Origin: Bacteroidales bacterium
Lineage (GTDB): Bacteria; Bacteroidota; Bacteroidia; Bacteroidales; UBA932
NCBI GenBank assembly: GCA_017534745.1
Contig: JAFXVX010000017.1
Coordinates: forward strand, 109,836-173,835
Direction of reading: 5' to 3'
DNA: 64,000 nt
In this document: positions 15,888 to 25,423 of the stretch, piece after piece
Position numbering within the stretch: position 1 is the stretch's first letter
How the letters are laid out: the number at the start of each line of letters is the position of its first letter
Notes under the pieces: model-generated
The model's database searches: none
Seen by the model: the letters and a program-made list of their open reading frames with translations, nothing else
What the model was told of the DNA's origin: nothing
Position numbers and translations under genes: made by a program

Positions 15888-16463
15888 CTACTCGGCGCTC
15901 TCCTCTGCTGCAGGTGCTTCCTCAACTGCGGGAGCCTCAGCCTCGACGGCGGCTTCCTCAGCGGCAGCTTCCTCAGCCTCGGCGACGCGGGCGGCCTCCT
16001 CAGCCTCAGCCTTCTTCTTGGCGAGAGCTTCGGCACGGGCCTCGTTGACCTTGGCCTCGGCGGCCTTGGCGGCCTTTGCCTTCTCGATGGCCTCGTTCTT
16101 GAGACCGGAGATCTTGGAGCCTATCTTGGCATCCTGGGCGGCCTTCCACGCTGCGAACTTGGCATCGGCCTGCTCCTGGGTGAGAGCTCCCTTCGCAACG
16201 CCACCCTGAAGGTGCTTGCGGAGAAGGACACCCTCGTAGGAGAGGATCCTGCGGGCAGTGAGAGTAGGCTGGGCACCGACATTGAGCCACGCAAGAGCCT
16301 TATCCGCATCGAGGATAATGGTAGCGGGGTTCGTGTTGGGGTTGTAGGAGCCGATCTGCTCGATGAAACGACCGTCACGCGGGGCGCGCGAGTCAGCCAC
16401 GACAATGTGGAAGAATGCGAAATTCTTCTTTCCGTGGCGCTGTAAACGAATCTTAACAGCCAT
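15888..16463 (-). CDS. rpsP: 30S ribosomal protein S16 with Ala/Glu-rich C-terminal extension, 191 aa
   Basis: The N-terminal 80 residues are a clear S16: [44 protein letters not shown], then [12 protein letters not shown]. The remaining 110 residues are an Ala/Glu/Lys-rich helix ([21 protein letters not shown]...) ending in a low-complexity acidic tail. S16 is about 80-90 aa in most bacteria; long tails of this kind occur in Bacteroidota S16. First gene of the rpsP-rimM operon. Confidence 0.95.
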   Translation of the reverse strand: MAVKIRLQRHGKKNFAFFHIVVADSRAPRDGRFIEQIGSYNPNTNPATIILDADKALAWLNVGAQPTLTARRILSYEGVLLRKHLQGGVAKGALTQEQADAKFAAWKAAQDAKIGSKISGLKNEAIEKAKAAKAAEAKVNEARAEALAKKKAEAEEAARVAEAEEAAAEEAAVEAEAPAVEEAPAAEESAE

Positions 16464-16523
16464 TGTGAATCTGTTTTAAATGTTTATGTTACGTACTTTC
16501 CTTCCAACCCGTGGAAGGGACGG

Positions 16524-16531
16524 CAAAGTTA
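16524..16531 (-). promoter_or_regulatory. -7 box of the rpsP-rimM promoter
   Basis: TAACTTTG on the minus strand, 61 nt before the rpsP ATG. No clear TTTG is visible 19-20 nt upstream. The leader carries a small hairpin, CTTCC/GGAAG (16501-16517). Confidence 0.5.
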
Positions 16532-16554
16532 GAAAAACTTTTCGATAAAAAAAA

Positions 16555-16585
16555 TTTGGCGTTTTATAAAAGTGTTGTATCTTTG
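16555..16585 (+). promoter_or_regulatory. Promoter of the tRNA-Leu gene
   Basis: TTTG (16555-16558), 19-nt spacer, TATCTTTG (16578-16585). The tRNA begins 16 nt downstream. Confidence 0.8.
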
Positions 16586-16601
16586 CAGTCCCAAACCAAC
16601 T

Positions 16602-16684
16602 GCGGTAGTGGTGAAATGGTAGACACGCTACTTTGAGGGGGTAGTGCCCGTAGGGGTGTGGGAGTTCGACTCTCCCCTACCGCA
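16602..16684 (+). tRNA. tRNA-Leu (anticodon GAG)
   Basis: Acceptor stem GCGGTAG pairs with CTACCGC. The anticodon stem CTACT/GGTAG holds the loop TTGAGGG, giving anticodon GAG. A long variable arm and a GTTCGACTC T-loop region complete a class II tRNA. The discriminator is A; CCA is not fully encoded (ACCT follows). Confidence 0.95.
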
Positions 16685-16689
16685 CCTGA

Positions 16690-16720
16690 AGAGACGACCT
16701 TTCGAGGCCGTCTCTTTTTT
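16690..16720 (+). terminator. Rho-independent terminator after tRNA-Leu
   Basis: AGAGACG (16690-16696) pairs with CGTCTCT (16709-16715) and is followed by a run of T. Confidence 0.85.
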
Positions 16721-16724
16721 CGTT

Positions 16725-16756
16725 TTTGTGAATTCCGGCGGAAAAGAGTATTTTTG
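16725..16756 (+). promoter_or_regulatory. Promoter of the phosphoesterase-STAS-NRPS-PPTase operon
   Basis: TTTG (16725-16728), 20-nt spacer, TATTTTTG (16749-16756), right behind the tRNA terminator. All four downstream genes are tightly packed, so this may drive the whole block to 25.99 kb. Confidence 0.65.
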
Positions 16757-16780
16757 TCTTTGATGTACGCACAATTCAGT

Positions 16781-17824
16781 ATGAAAAGATTTTTCCTCTT
16801 ACTGCTTATACTGCTTCCCGTGGCCGCAGCCGGTCACTGCAGGAAGGAGAAGGCCCCCGAGGTGGCCTGCGAACTCCACTACAACGCCGACGGCAAGTTC
16901 AAGATACTCCAGCTGACGGACACCCACTTCATCGCGGGTGATCCGCGCTCGGAGAGGGCGCTGCAGAACATCAACGCCGTGCTGGACGCGGAGAAGCCGG
17001 ATTTTGTCATCCACACGGGAGACATCATCTTCGGCAATCCGGCGGATGAGTCGGCCCGTCAGGCCCTCCAGCCGCTCGTGGACCGCGGCATCCCGTTCGC
17101 CGTCGTGCTGGGGAACCACGACAGCGACTTCTCCCTCACCCGGAGCGAGATGTACGACCTCGTGCGCGCCACCCCAGGCAACGTGAACACGCCGGCCGAC
17201 ACGTCGGCGCTCTTCGGCTATTCCAACGATATCATTACCCTCTCCGGCGCCAAGGGCCCGGAGCACGTCTTCTACCTGTTTGACAGCGGCAGCTATGACA
17301 CCGTTGCCGGCATCAAGGGCTACGGCTACATCCGCGCGAACCAGATCGACTGGTATCGCCGCGCCTCGGCGTATTTCACCGGCAAGAACGGCGGGAAGCC
17401 CGTTCCGTCGGTCGCATTTTTCCATATCCCCTTCCCTGAATACACCCTTGCGCTCCACGGCGACCCCAAGAAGGGTCGCGCCGTCGTTGGAAACTACGGC
17501 GAGGAACCCTGCCCGCCGAAATTCAACTCGGGGCTGTATCTCGCGATGAGGGAATGCGGCGACGTCTTCGCCACCGTCACCGGCCACGACCACGACAACG
17601 ACTTCGTGATGCTCTGGCAGGGATTCCTTATGATCTACGGCCGTTTCAGCGGCTGCGACACGGTCTATAACCACCTCAAGCCCAACGGCGCCCGCGTCTT
17701 CGAATTCACCGAAGGCGACGACGGCGTCCGCACCTGGATCCGCCTCAGCGACGGCCGCACGGAGCAGGAACTCTACCTCTTCCCGCAAATGAAAACGCTC
17801 AGCGAAACTAAAAAAGACCAATGA
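16781..17824 (+). CDS. Secreted metallophosphoesterase (calcineurin-like), 347 aa
   Basis: All metal-binding motifs of the superfamily are present: LTDTH (residues about 43-47), HTGDI, GNHDSD, the isolated His in FFHIPFPEY, and GHDHDND. The start at 16781 (MKRFFLLLLILLPVAAAGHC) gives a signal peptide with a possible lipid-attachment Cys; an ATG at 16763 would place the start on or just after the transcription start. It acts outside the cytoplasm on phosphate esters; the substrate is unknown. It is 3 nt ahead of the STAS gene and first in the NRPS operon, which may reflect transcription only. Confidence 0.88.
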   Translation: MKRFFLLLLILLPVAAAGHCRKEKAPEVACELHYNADGKFKILQLTDTHFIAGDPRSERALQNINAVLDAEKPDFVIHTGDIIFGNPADESARQALQPLVDRGIPFAVVLGNHDSDFSLTRSEMYDLVRATPGNVNTPADTSALFGYSNDIITLSGAKGPEHVFYLFDSGSYDTVAGIKGYGYIRANQIDWYRRASAYFTGKNGGKPVPSVAFFHIPFPEYTLALHGDPKKGRAVVGNYGEEPCPPKFNSGLYLAMRECGDVFATVTGHDHDNDFVMLWQGFLMIYGRFSGCDTVYNHLKPNGARVFEFTEGDDGVRTWIRLSDGRTEQELYLFPQMKTLSETKKDQ

Positions 17825-17827
17825 TAT

Positions 17828-18130
17828 ATGGAAACGACTTTCAACAGGGAAAACGACATCTTGAAAATCAAGGTTGACGGCCGGCTCGACGCCGCGACCT
17901 CCGAAGATTTCGTAGTGGAGACAGAAAAAAGGATTGACGACTCCCTCAGGAGCATCGAGATCGACTGCAGCGCGCTTGAATACATCAGCAGTGCGGGCCT
18001 TCGCGCCTTTATGGCCCTCTACGACCGCATCTGCGACGGCGGCGGCAGCATCACGCTCCACGGAGTGGGCGAGCAGGTAGGCGACGTGCTCCGTATGACA
18101 GGAATGAACGAAGTATTCACTATCGACTGA
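17828..18130 (+). CDS. STAS-domain protein, anti-sigma-factor-antagonist type (RsbV/SpoIIAA-like), 100 aa
   Basis: Single STAS domain: ILKIKVDGRLDAATSEDF, then SIEIDCSALEYISSAGLRAFMALYD. The Ser in YISSAGLR corresponds to the residue that is phosphorylated by an RsbW-type kinase and dephosphorylated by a SpoIIE-type phosphatase. It lies 6 nt ahead of the NRPS gene. A protein with both SpoIIE phosphatase and HATPase domains is encoded at 26092-28149, on the other side of the NRPS, and is its obvious candidate partner. Confidence 0.92.
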   Translation: METTFNRENDILKIKVDGRLDAATSEDFVVETEKRIDDSLRSIEIDCSALEYISSAGLRAFMALYDRICDGGGSITLHGVGEQVGDVLRMTGMNEVFTID

Positions 18131-18136
18131 TAACCA

Positions 18137-21100
18137 ATGGAAAAGCAATACCCTTTAAGCCGGTCCCAGTATGGCCTCTACGTGGCCTGCCTCGGACGTC
18201 CCGGCAAGGTTCTCTATAACCTCCCGTTTTTGTATGTTCTCGACGGTTCCCTCGACGGGGACCGTCTCTGCAAGGCCGTGGAAGCGGCCGTGGAAGCCCA
18301 CCCTGTCCTTTTCACCAGGATTTCCCAGGGAGCCGACGGCGAACCGGTCCAGACCGTTCAGAAAGAAAAGCTCGACCTCAAGGTCGAGCGTGCAGAAAGC
18401 ATCGACGAGGTCAAAAAAGACCTCATCAAGCCCTTCGACATCCTCTCGGACAGGCTTTTCCGCATCCGCATACTGAAGGATGCCTCCAACCTCGGCCTCT
18501 TCATTGATATCCACCACATCATAAACGACGGAGCCTCCGCACAGCTGCTCCTTCACGATATCGAAAAAGCCTACAACGGGGAGGCTCTCCCCGGAGAGGA
18601 GCTCTCCCTCGCAGACTTTGCCGTGGAGGAAGCCGCCCTCCGCGCGACTCCGGCCTATGCGGAGGACAAGGCCTGGTTCGCCGCGACCTACGACTGCTCA
18701 GACACTTTCTCGGAGGTCGGCCCCGACCTCGAGGACACTGAGATAAAGGACGGCCGCTTCGGCCGCGTCCTCGAAGTGTCTCCGGACGAGGTGAGCGCAT
18801 TCTGCAAGAAGGCAGGCCTTTTCAAAAGCACCTTCTACACCGGAGCATACGCTTTCCTTCTCGCCCGCTACTGCGGCGCTGACGAGGCGCTTTTCAACAC
18901 CGTGTTCTCCGGCCGCGACGACAAGCGTCTCGCAAACACCGTCGGCATGTTCGTCAAGACCATCCCGGTCTATGCCAAATTCGATGCGGAGACTTCCGTG
19001 GAGAGTTTCCTCGGAGCCGTCCAGGAGCAGATGGGCGGAGCCCGGAAGCACGGACTCTACAGCTACTCCGAGGCCGTCCTCGACCTCGGTCTGCAGACGG
19101 CGACTGACTTTGGCTGGCACGGCGAGATATTCGGAGACGATTCCTTCGCGGGCAAGCCCATGTCGGGCGAGCTCATAGAAGAGACGCGCATCTCAAGGCT
19201 CTACATCAAAGCATACCTTCTCGGCGGCAGGATCCACCTCGAGGCGGAATACAATGCCAACGAATACTCCGAAAGCCTTATCTCGGCATTCCTCGAAAGC
19301 TATGAAGAGGTCATAAAGGGCTTCCTTTCAAAAGGCAGACTGTCCGAAATCGGCATCGCCTCAGAAAGCCAGATCAGTCTCCTCGACTCCTTCAACGCTC
19401 CGGAAAAGCCCTACGACTTCTCCGAGACCGTGGTCTCCGTCTTCCGCCGCCAGGTCAGCCTGACTCCCGACAAGACGCTCGTCGTCTTCAAGGACAGGCG
19501 CTACACCTTCCGCGAAGCGGACCGCATCACCGAAAACATAGCCGCCCACCTTCTTTCGAAGGGGCTCGGCCACGAAGACGTGGTCTCCATCATCATTCCA
19601 CGCTGCGAATGGATGATCCTTGCGCCCCTCGGCGTGCTCAAGGCCGGATGCACCTACCAGCCGCTGGACCCGACCTACCCGGAGGAAAGGCTCAACTTTA
19701 TGATGAAGGACGCCGGAGCGCGCTACCTGATTGCCGACAGGGATCTGCGTCACCTCGTCACCGAATACGAAGGCGAGACCCTGTTCACCGACGAAATCGC
19801 AGGACTCCCGGACGGAGACGCGTCCGCGGTGGAAGTCAATGCCGAAGACCGCATGGTACTTCTGTACACGTCCGGCTCCACCGGTGTCCCCAAAGGTTGC
19901 GAGATACTTCACCGCAACGTGGTGGCCTTCTGCCACATGAGCACTGAGATGACCCACCTGGACGCCTCCAGCCGCATGTCCGCGTACGCCAGTTTCGGCT
20001 TCGACGCCCACCTGATGGACGTCGTCTCCCCCGTTCTCACAGGGGCCGAAGTCCACGTCATCCCGGAGGAGATACGCCTGGACCTGATGGCGCTCAACGA
20101 CTATTTCAACGAGAATGGCATCACCCACGCCTTCATGACGACCCAGGTGGCCTACCAGTTCGCCACCAGCGACATCCCCAACAAGTCACTCAAGTACTTC
20201 CTCACAGGAGGCGAAAAACTCGCCTCGCTGGTCCCGCCGAAGAACTTCACCCTCTTCAACGCCTACGGCCCCACGGAGACCGTCTGCTACGTCACGGCCT
20301 ACCCCGTCACCGACTACAGGAAGAACATCCCGATCGGAAAGTCCGTCTCCAACTGCCGGTGCTACATAGTGGACGCCAACGGCCACAGGCAGAGCGTCGG
20401 TGCAGCCGGCGAGCTCTGGATCAGCGGACCGCAGGTCGGCCGCGGCTATCTCGGCAGGCCGGACAAGACCGCCGAGGTGTTCATCCGGAATCCTTTCACC
20501 GACGATCCGTTCTATGCCGACGCCTACAGGACGGGAGACATCGTCCGTTACCTTCCCGACGGGAACATCCAGTTCGTCGGGCGCAAGGACGGCATGGTCA
20601 AGATACGCGGTTTCCGTATCGAACTCAAGGAAGTGGAGGCGGTCATCCGTGAATTCCCCGGCATCAAGGACGCCACAGTGCAGGCCTTCGACGCCAAGGG
20701 CGGCGGAAAGTTCATTGCGGCCTACATTGTGGCCGACGAGAAGATAGACATCGAGGCGATGAACGCCTTCATCATGGAGGAGAAACCTCCGTACATGGTC
20801 CCCGCCGTCACGATGCAGATAGACGCCATCCCCCTCAACCAGAACCAGAAGGTCAACCGCAAGGCCCTGCCGGAGCCCGTCCTCCAGAAGGAGGAGGGCA
20901 CTGCCCACAGCGCTCCCCTCAACATTCTCGAACAGGAGATTGCGCGTATGGCCGGCATCGAAGGAGAGCCGGACATCACTACGCCGCTCGGCTTCCTCGG
21001 TCTCACATCCATCTCGGCCATCAAGCTGGCAGTCCAGCTGAGCAAGAAATACGGCGTCTCCCTCAACGCCAAGGAGATGGTGAAGACCGGTACCATCCAG

Positions 21101-24100
21101 TCCGTCGAGAACGAAATCCTCGCGGTGATGCTTTCCGGCGGAGCGACTCCGGCTGCAGAGCCTGCCAGGCAGGAAGTTGCGGTGAGCCGCACCTTCGGCC
21201 TCAGCGCGCCCCAGCAGGGCGTCTATGTGGACTGCCTGAAGAACCCCGCTTCGACCATCTACAACATCCCTACGAGCATTCTCCTGCCCGAAGGGATCGA
21301 GCCGGAGAAGGTCGTCTCCGCCGTCAAGGCCATAGTAAAAGCCCATCCGGAGCTCACGGTGAGCTTCGGGAGCGAAGGCTCCGACGTCGTGCAGACTACT
21401 CACCCCGACATCGAAGTGGACGTGCCCGTCCTGAAGGTCTCCAAGGGGGAGTTCGCAGCCCTCAAGGCCGACTTCGTGAAGCCGTTCAACCTCGCCCAGG
21501 CTCCGCTCTGCCGCTTCTGCGTCGCTGAGGCCGAAGGTGAGGTCTACCTCCTTTCGGACATGCACCATCTGGTCTCGGACGGAGCGTCCTACGACATTTT
21601 CTTCCGCCAGCTGTGCTCGCTCCTGGAAGGCGGCACCATCGATTCCGAGCAGCTCGATTACGCCGGGTTCGTCTCCCGCGAAAAGACCACAGACCTCAGC
21701 GGGGCGGCCGCCTTCTTCGACAGCCAGCTCGGCGGGGTCGAGGGCGTCACCGAACTGACTTCCGACCTCACAAACCCGTTCCCCGACGGGAGAACGGAGG
21801 CGGCGTCAGCCCCCGTGGACTGGCCCGCAGTGGAGGCGTTCTGCCGCGCGAACGGCGTCACGGCAGCCCACTTGATGCTGTCCTCTGTCATCTACACCCT
21901 GTCGCGGTTCTCCGCGAACCCCGACGTGACCCTCGTCACCATCAGCAACGGGCGCGCGGACACTGCGATCGCCGACACCATCGGCATGTTCGTCAACACC
22001 CTCGCGATCCACGCCAAAATCTCGCCTGAAAAGGTCTCCGACTTCGTCCGCAGCGTCAGCCGGACCTTCGACGAGACTCTCAGCCACGAGAACTACCCCT
22101 TTGCGAAGATCGCCGCCGACTACGACCTTACGGCGGAGATCATGTTCGCCTACCAGATAGGCGTCATCGACCACTACTCCGTCGGAGGGAAAGCCCTCAG
22201 GACGGAGAGTCTCGAGCTCGACGTGCCGAAGTTCCCCATCGCATTCTACATCAACGAAATCGACGGCGTGCCGTCAGTGCTGGTGGAATACGACAACGGC
22301 AAGTACAGCCGCGCCATGATGGAAAGCCTGGCCGCCTCGGTGGCGACCGCCGCAAAGCGCTTCGCGGAGGCCCCGGATGCACTACTTACCGGCATCTCCC
22401 TGCTGGATGAGAAGCGCACGGAGATCCTGAACAGTTTCAACGAGACGTCTGTCGAATACGACGCCTCCGAGACTATAGTCTCCCTCTTCCGCCGCCGCGT
22501 CGCGGAGAATCCGGACAAGCCGGCGGTCGTCTATGAAGACAAGGTCCTGACCTACCGTGAAGTAGATGCCATCTCGGATAAGATCGCAGGAAAGATCCTC
22601 GCTCTCGGCCTCGGCCGGGAGAGCGTGGTCTCCGTCCTTATCCCCCGCTGCGAGTGGATGAGCGTGGCTTCCCTCGGCGTGCTGAAGGCCGGCTGCGCCT
22701 ACCAGCCGCTGGATCCCGGATACCCGAAGGAGAGGCTCAATTTCATGATTCAGGACGCCTCGGCGAAGCTGCTGATCGCGGACGAAAGCCTCATCGGGCT
22801 CGTCGATGAATACAAGGGCCCCGTACTCCTCACAAAGGACATCGCCTCCCTCCCGGAGACCAAAGTCCCCGCGGAGGTCGCTCCGCGCCCGCAGGATCTT
22901 TTCATCCTTCTCTACACGTCCGGTTCCACCGGCACCCCCAAGGGCTGCCAGTGGGAGCACCGCAACATTGTAGCCTTCTGCGCATGGTACAGAAGGAAAT
23001 TCTCGCTCGGGAAGGACTGCCGTGTCTCAGCCTACGCAAGCTACGGCTTTGACGCCTGCCAGATGGACATGTACTCGGCGCTAACCGCAGGGGCGACTTC
23101 CTACATAGTCCCCGAGTCGGTAAGGCTGGACCTCCCCGCCCTCGCGGCGTTCTATGAGAGGGAAGGCGTGACCCACGCCTTCATGACGACCCAGATTGCC
23201 TACCAGTTTGCGACGACGCAGAAATGCGCCTCGCTCCGGTACCTTCTCACCGGCGGCGAGAAGCTCGCAAGCCTCACCCCTCCGGAGAATTACACTCTCG
23301 TCAATATCTACGGCCCGACAGAGTGTACCATCTGTATCACCACCTATGACCTGAAGGACACCCTCCGCGACATCCCCATCGGCAAGCCGACCGACAACAC
23401 GAAGCTCTACATCGTCGATTCGGAGGGCCAGAGGCTTCCTCTCGGGGCGGCCGGTGAGCTCTGGGCCGAAGGGCCGCAGGTCAGCCGCGGATACCTCAAC
23501 CGTCCTGAGAAGATGGCGGAAACCTATATCCCGAACCCCTTCGGGCCGGGCATCATCTACCGCACCGGCGACATCGTCCGCTACCAGGACGACGGCAACA
23601 TCCAGTTCGTCGGCCGTCGCGACGGGCAGGTCAAGATCCGCGGTTTCCGCATCGAGCTCAAGGAGGTCGAGGCGGTGATCCGTGAATACCCCGGCATCAA
23701 GGACGCCACCGTACAGGCCTTCGACTACAGCGGAGGCGGCAAGTACATTGCGGCCTATATAGTAGGTGAAAGCGAGGTGGACATCAGCAAACTCAACGCG
23801 TTCATCGCGGAGAGAAAGCCGTCCTATATGGTCCCCGCCGCGACAATGCAGATAGACTCTATCCCCCTCAACCAGAACCAGAAGGTCAACCGCAAGGCCC
23901 TGCCGGCACCGGTGATAAACGCCGGCCAGCGCGACTACGAAGCCCCTTCAGGCGAGACGGAGAAGCTCTTCTGCAAGATATTCGAAGACGTCCTCTCGAT
24001 GGACAAGGTCGGCGCGACGGACAGCTTCTTCGACCTCGGAGGCACCTCCCTGATGGTGACAAGAGTCATCATCGAGGCCGACAAGGCGGGCCGCCACGTA

Positions 24101-25423
24101 GCCTACGGCGACATCTTCGACCACCCGACCCCGAGGCTCCTCGCCGGCTTCCTTGACAAAGACAAGGAAGCCCCCGCCGGAGAGGACAAAACAATCACCG
24201 GATACGACTACAGCGCCATCGACAGGCTCCTCGAGGAGAACACCCTCGACGCTTTCCGCAGCGGAGAGGCGCTCGGCATGAAGAATGTGCTCCTCACCGG
24301 CTCTACAGGGTATCTCGGCATACACATGCTGAACGAGCTCATCCACTCCGACGCCGCGACCATCTACTGCATGGTCCGCGGGAAGGGGCGGGAGGATGCC
24401 GAGCGCAGGCTCAAAACCCTTCTCTACTACTACTTCGAGTCCACGTTCCAGGATCTCTTCGACAGCGGAAGGCTCCGCGTCGTTGTCGGCGATGTCACAT
24501 CCGACATCGGCGCGGCCGTCAGACCGCTTTCCGCGGACGCGCCTGTCGACACAGTGTTCAACTGCGCCGCCGTCGTGAAGCACTTCTCGAAGGGGACTGA
24601 GATAGAGGACGTCAATATAGGAGGAGCCGCGGCGTGCGTGGAGTTCTGCCTCGCCGAAGGCGCAAGGCTGGTCCACGTGTCCACCTACAGCACCGCAGGT
24701 CTCAACACCGGAGACCTCGATCCCTCGACCGTCCTCACCGAGACTAAACTCTACTACGGCCAGTCGATGGAGAACGCCTATGTCCACTCCAAGTTCCTTG
24801 CCGAGAGGCTTGTTCTGGAAGCGGCGGCGACCCGCGGACTCTCCGCCAAGATAGTCCGCCTGGGGAACCTGGCGCCGCGTTCGACCGACGGCGAGTTCCA
24901 GATCAACTTCCAGAGCAACAGCGCCATGGGGCGTGTCCGCGCCTACAAGGTCATCGGAGGCTATCCCTACGAGGCGACCGAACAGCCGATGGAGTTCTCC
25001 CCCATCAACGAGGTGGCGCACGCCATAGTCCTCTTGAGCGGGACTCCGGAAAAGTGCCGTATGTTCCATCCCTACAACAACCACTACGTCTTCTTCGGAG
25101 ACGTGCTCGATGAGCTCAGGATCATAGGAGACGCGCCAAGGCAGATGGAGGACGAAGAGTTCGCCGTGAAGATGGAAGAAGCCGGCGCGGACCCGGAGAA
25201 AGCTCCGCTTCTCACCGGCGTGCTCGCCTACCGCGACATGGCCCACGGCAAGAAAGCCACCATGATCATGCCGGAGAACAGGTACACCTCACAGGTGCTC
25301 TACCGTCTCGGCTTCCACTGGTCGCCGACCTCCTGGGACTATGTTGACAAGTTCCTCATAGCCATCTCCAGGCTCGGTTACTTCAAACCCAAGCGCGGAT
25401 CCTGCAATGGTCCTCGTAAATGA
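18137..25423 (+). CDS. Two-module nonribosomal peptide synthetase with terminal reductase (C-A-T-C-A-T-R), 2428 aa
   Basis: Domains in order, with approximate residues. C1 1-410 (HHIINDG at 125). A1 420-915 (YTSGSTGVPKG, FNAYGPTE, YRTGDIVRY, catalytic Lys in NQNQKVNRK). T1 930-1000, with the carrier Ser in the unusual context LGLTSISA instead of LGGxS. C2 1015-1425 (HHLVSDG). A2 1435-1930 (YTSGSTGTPKG, NIYGPTEC). T2 1940-2015 (DLGGTSL). R 2040-2428, an NAD(P)-binding thioester reductase (LTGSTGYLG, active-site YVHSK). All catalytic motifs seem intact. By eye the ten-residue pocket codes are DAMFLGACYK (A1) and DAMFLGIICK (A2), suggesting bulky hydrophobic residues. A leading C domain and terminal R domain predict N-acylation and reductive release of a dipeptide aldehyde. 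PPTase overlaps the 3' end. Confidence 0.95.
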   Translation: MEKQYPLSRSQYGLYVACLGRPGKVLYNLPFLYVLDGSLDGDRLCKAVEAAVEAHPVLFTRISQGADGEPVQTVQKEKLDLKVERAESIDEVKKDLIKPFDILSDRLFRIRILKDASNLGLFIDIHHIINDGASAQLLLHDIEKAYNGEALPGEELSLADFAVEEAALRATPAYAEDKAWFAATYDCSDTFSEVGPDLEDTEIKDGRFGRVLEVSPDEVSAFCKKAGLFKSTFYTGAYAFLLARYCGADEALFNTVFSGRDDKRLANTVGMFVKTIPVYAKFDAETSVESFLGAVQEQMGGARKHGLYSYSEAVLDLGLQTATDFGWHGEIFGDDSFAGKPMSGELIEETRISRLYIKAYLLGGRIHLEAEYNANEYSESLISAFLESYEEVIKGFLSKGRLSEIGIASESQISLLDSFNAPEKPYDFSETVVSVFRRQVSLTPDKTLVVFKDRRYTFREADRITENIAAHLLSKGLGHEDVVSIIIPRCEWMILAPLGVLKAGCTYQPLDPTYPEERLNFMMKDAGARYLIADRDLRHLVTEYEGETLFTDEIAGLPDGDASAVEVNAEDRMVLLYTSGSTGVPKGCEILHRNVVAFCHMSTEMTHLDASSRMSAYASFGFDAHLMDVVSPVLTGAEVHVIPEEIRLDLMALNDYFNENGITHAFMTTQVAYQFATSDIPNKSLKYFLTGGEKLASLVPPKNFTLFNAYGPTETVCYVTAYPVTDYRKNIPIGKSVSNCRCYIVDANGHRQSVGAAGELWISGPQVGRGYLGRPDKTAEVFIRNPFTDDPFYADAYRTGDIVRYLPDGNIQFVGRKDGMVKIRGFRIELKEVEAVIREFPGIKDATVQAFDAKGGGKFIAAYIVADEKIDIEAMNAFIMEEKPPYMVPAVTMQIDAIPLNQNQKVNRKALPEPVLQKEEGTAHSAPLNILEQEIARMAGIEGEPDITTPLGFLGLTSISAIKLAVQLSKKYGVSLNAKEMVKTGTIQSVENEILAVMLSGGATPAAEPARQEVAVSRTFGLSAPQQGVYVDCLKNPASTIYNIPTSILLPEGIEPEKVVSAVKAIVKAHPELTVSFGSEGSDVVQTTHPDIEVDVPVLKVSKGEFAALKADFVKPFNLAQAPLCRFCVAEAEGEVYLLSDMHHLVSDGASYDIFFRQLCSLLEGGTIDSEQLDYAGFVSREKTTDLSGAAAFFDSQLGGVEGVTELTSDLTNPFPDGRTEAASAPVDWPAVEAFCRANGVTAAHLMLSSVIYTLSRFSANPDVTLVTISNGRADTAIADTIGMFVNTLAIHAKISPEKVSDFVRSVSRTFDETLSHENYPFAKIAADYDLTAEIMFAYQIGVIDHYSVGGKALRTESLELDVPKFPIAFYINEIDGVPSVLVEYDNGKYSRAMMESLAASVATAAKRFAEAPDALLTGISLLDEKRTEILNSFNETSVEYDASETIVSLFRRRVAENPDKPAVVYEDKVLTYREVDAISDKIAGKILALGLGRESVVSVLIPRCEWMSVASLGVLKAGCAYQPLDPGYPKERLNFMIQDASAKLLIADESLIGLVDEYKGPVLLTKDIASLPETKVPAEVAPRPQDLFILLYTSGSTGTPKGCQWEHRNIVAFCAWYRRKFSLGKDCRVSAYASYGFDACQMDMYSALTAGATSYIVPESVRLDLPALAAFYEREGVTHAFMTTQIAYQFATTQKCASLRYLLTGGEKLASLTPPENYTLVNIYGPTECTICITTYDLKDTLRDIPIGKPTDNTKLYIVDSEGQRLPLGAAGELWAEGPQVSRGYLNRPEKMAETYIPNPFGPGIIYRTGDIVRYQDDGNIQFVGRRDGQVKIRGFRIELKEVEAVIREYPGIKDATVQAFDYSGGGKYIAAYIVGESEVDISKLNAFIAERKPSYMVPAATMQIDSIPLNQNQKVNRKALPAPVINAGQRDYEAPSGETEKLFCKIFEDVLSMDKVGATDSFFDLGGTSLMVTRVIIEADKAGRHVAYGDIFDHPTPRLLAGFLDKDKEAPAGEDKTITGYDYSAIDRLLEENTLDAFRSGEALGMKNVLLTGSTGYLGIHMLNELIHSDAATIYCMVRGKGREDAERRLKTLLYYYFESTFQDLFDSGRLRVVVGDVTSDIGAAVRPLSADAPVDTVFNCAAVVKHFSKGTEIEDVNIGGAAACVEFCLAEGARLVHVSTYSTAGLNTGDLDPSTVLTETKLYYGQSMENAYVHSKFLAERLVLEAAATRGLSAKIVRLGNLAPRSTDGEFQINFQSNSAMGRVRAYKVIGGYPYEATEQPMEFSPINEVAHAIVLLSGTPEKCRMFHPYNNHYVFFGDVLDELRIIGDAPRQMEDEEFAVKMEEAGADPEKAPLLTGVLAYRDMAHGKKATMIMPENRYTSQVLYRLGFHWSPTSWDYVDKFLIAISRLGYFKPKRGSCNGPRK

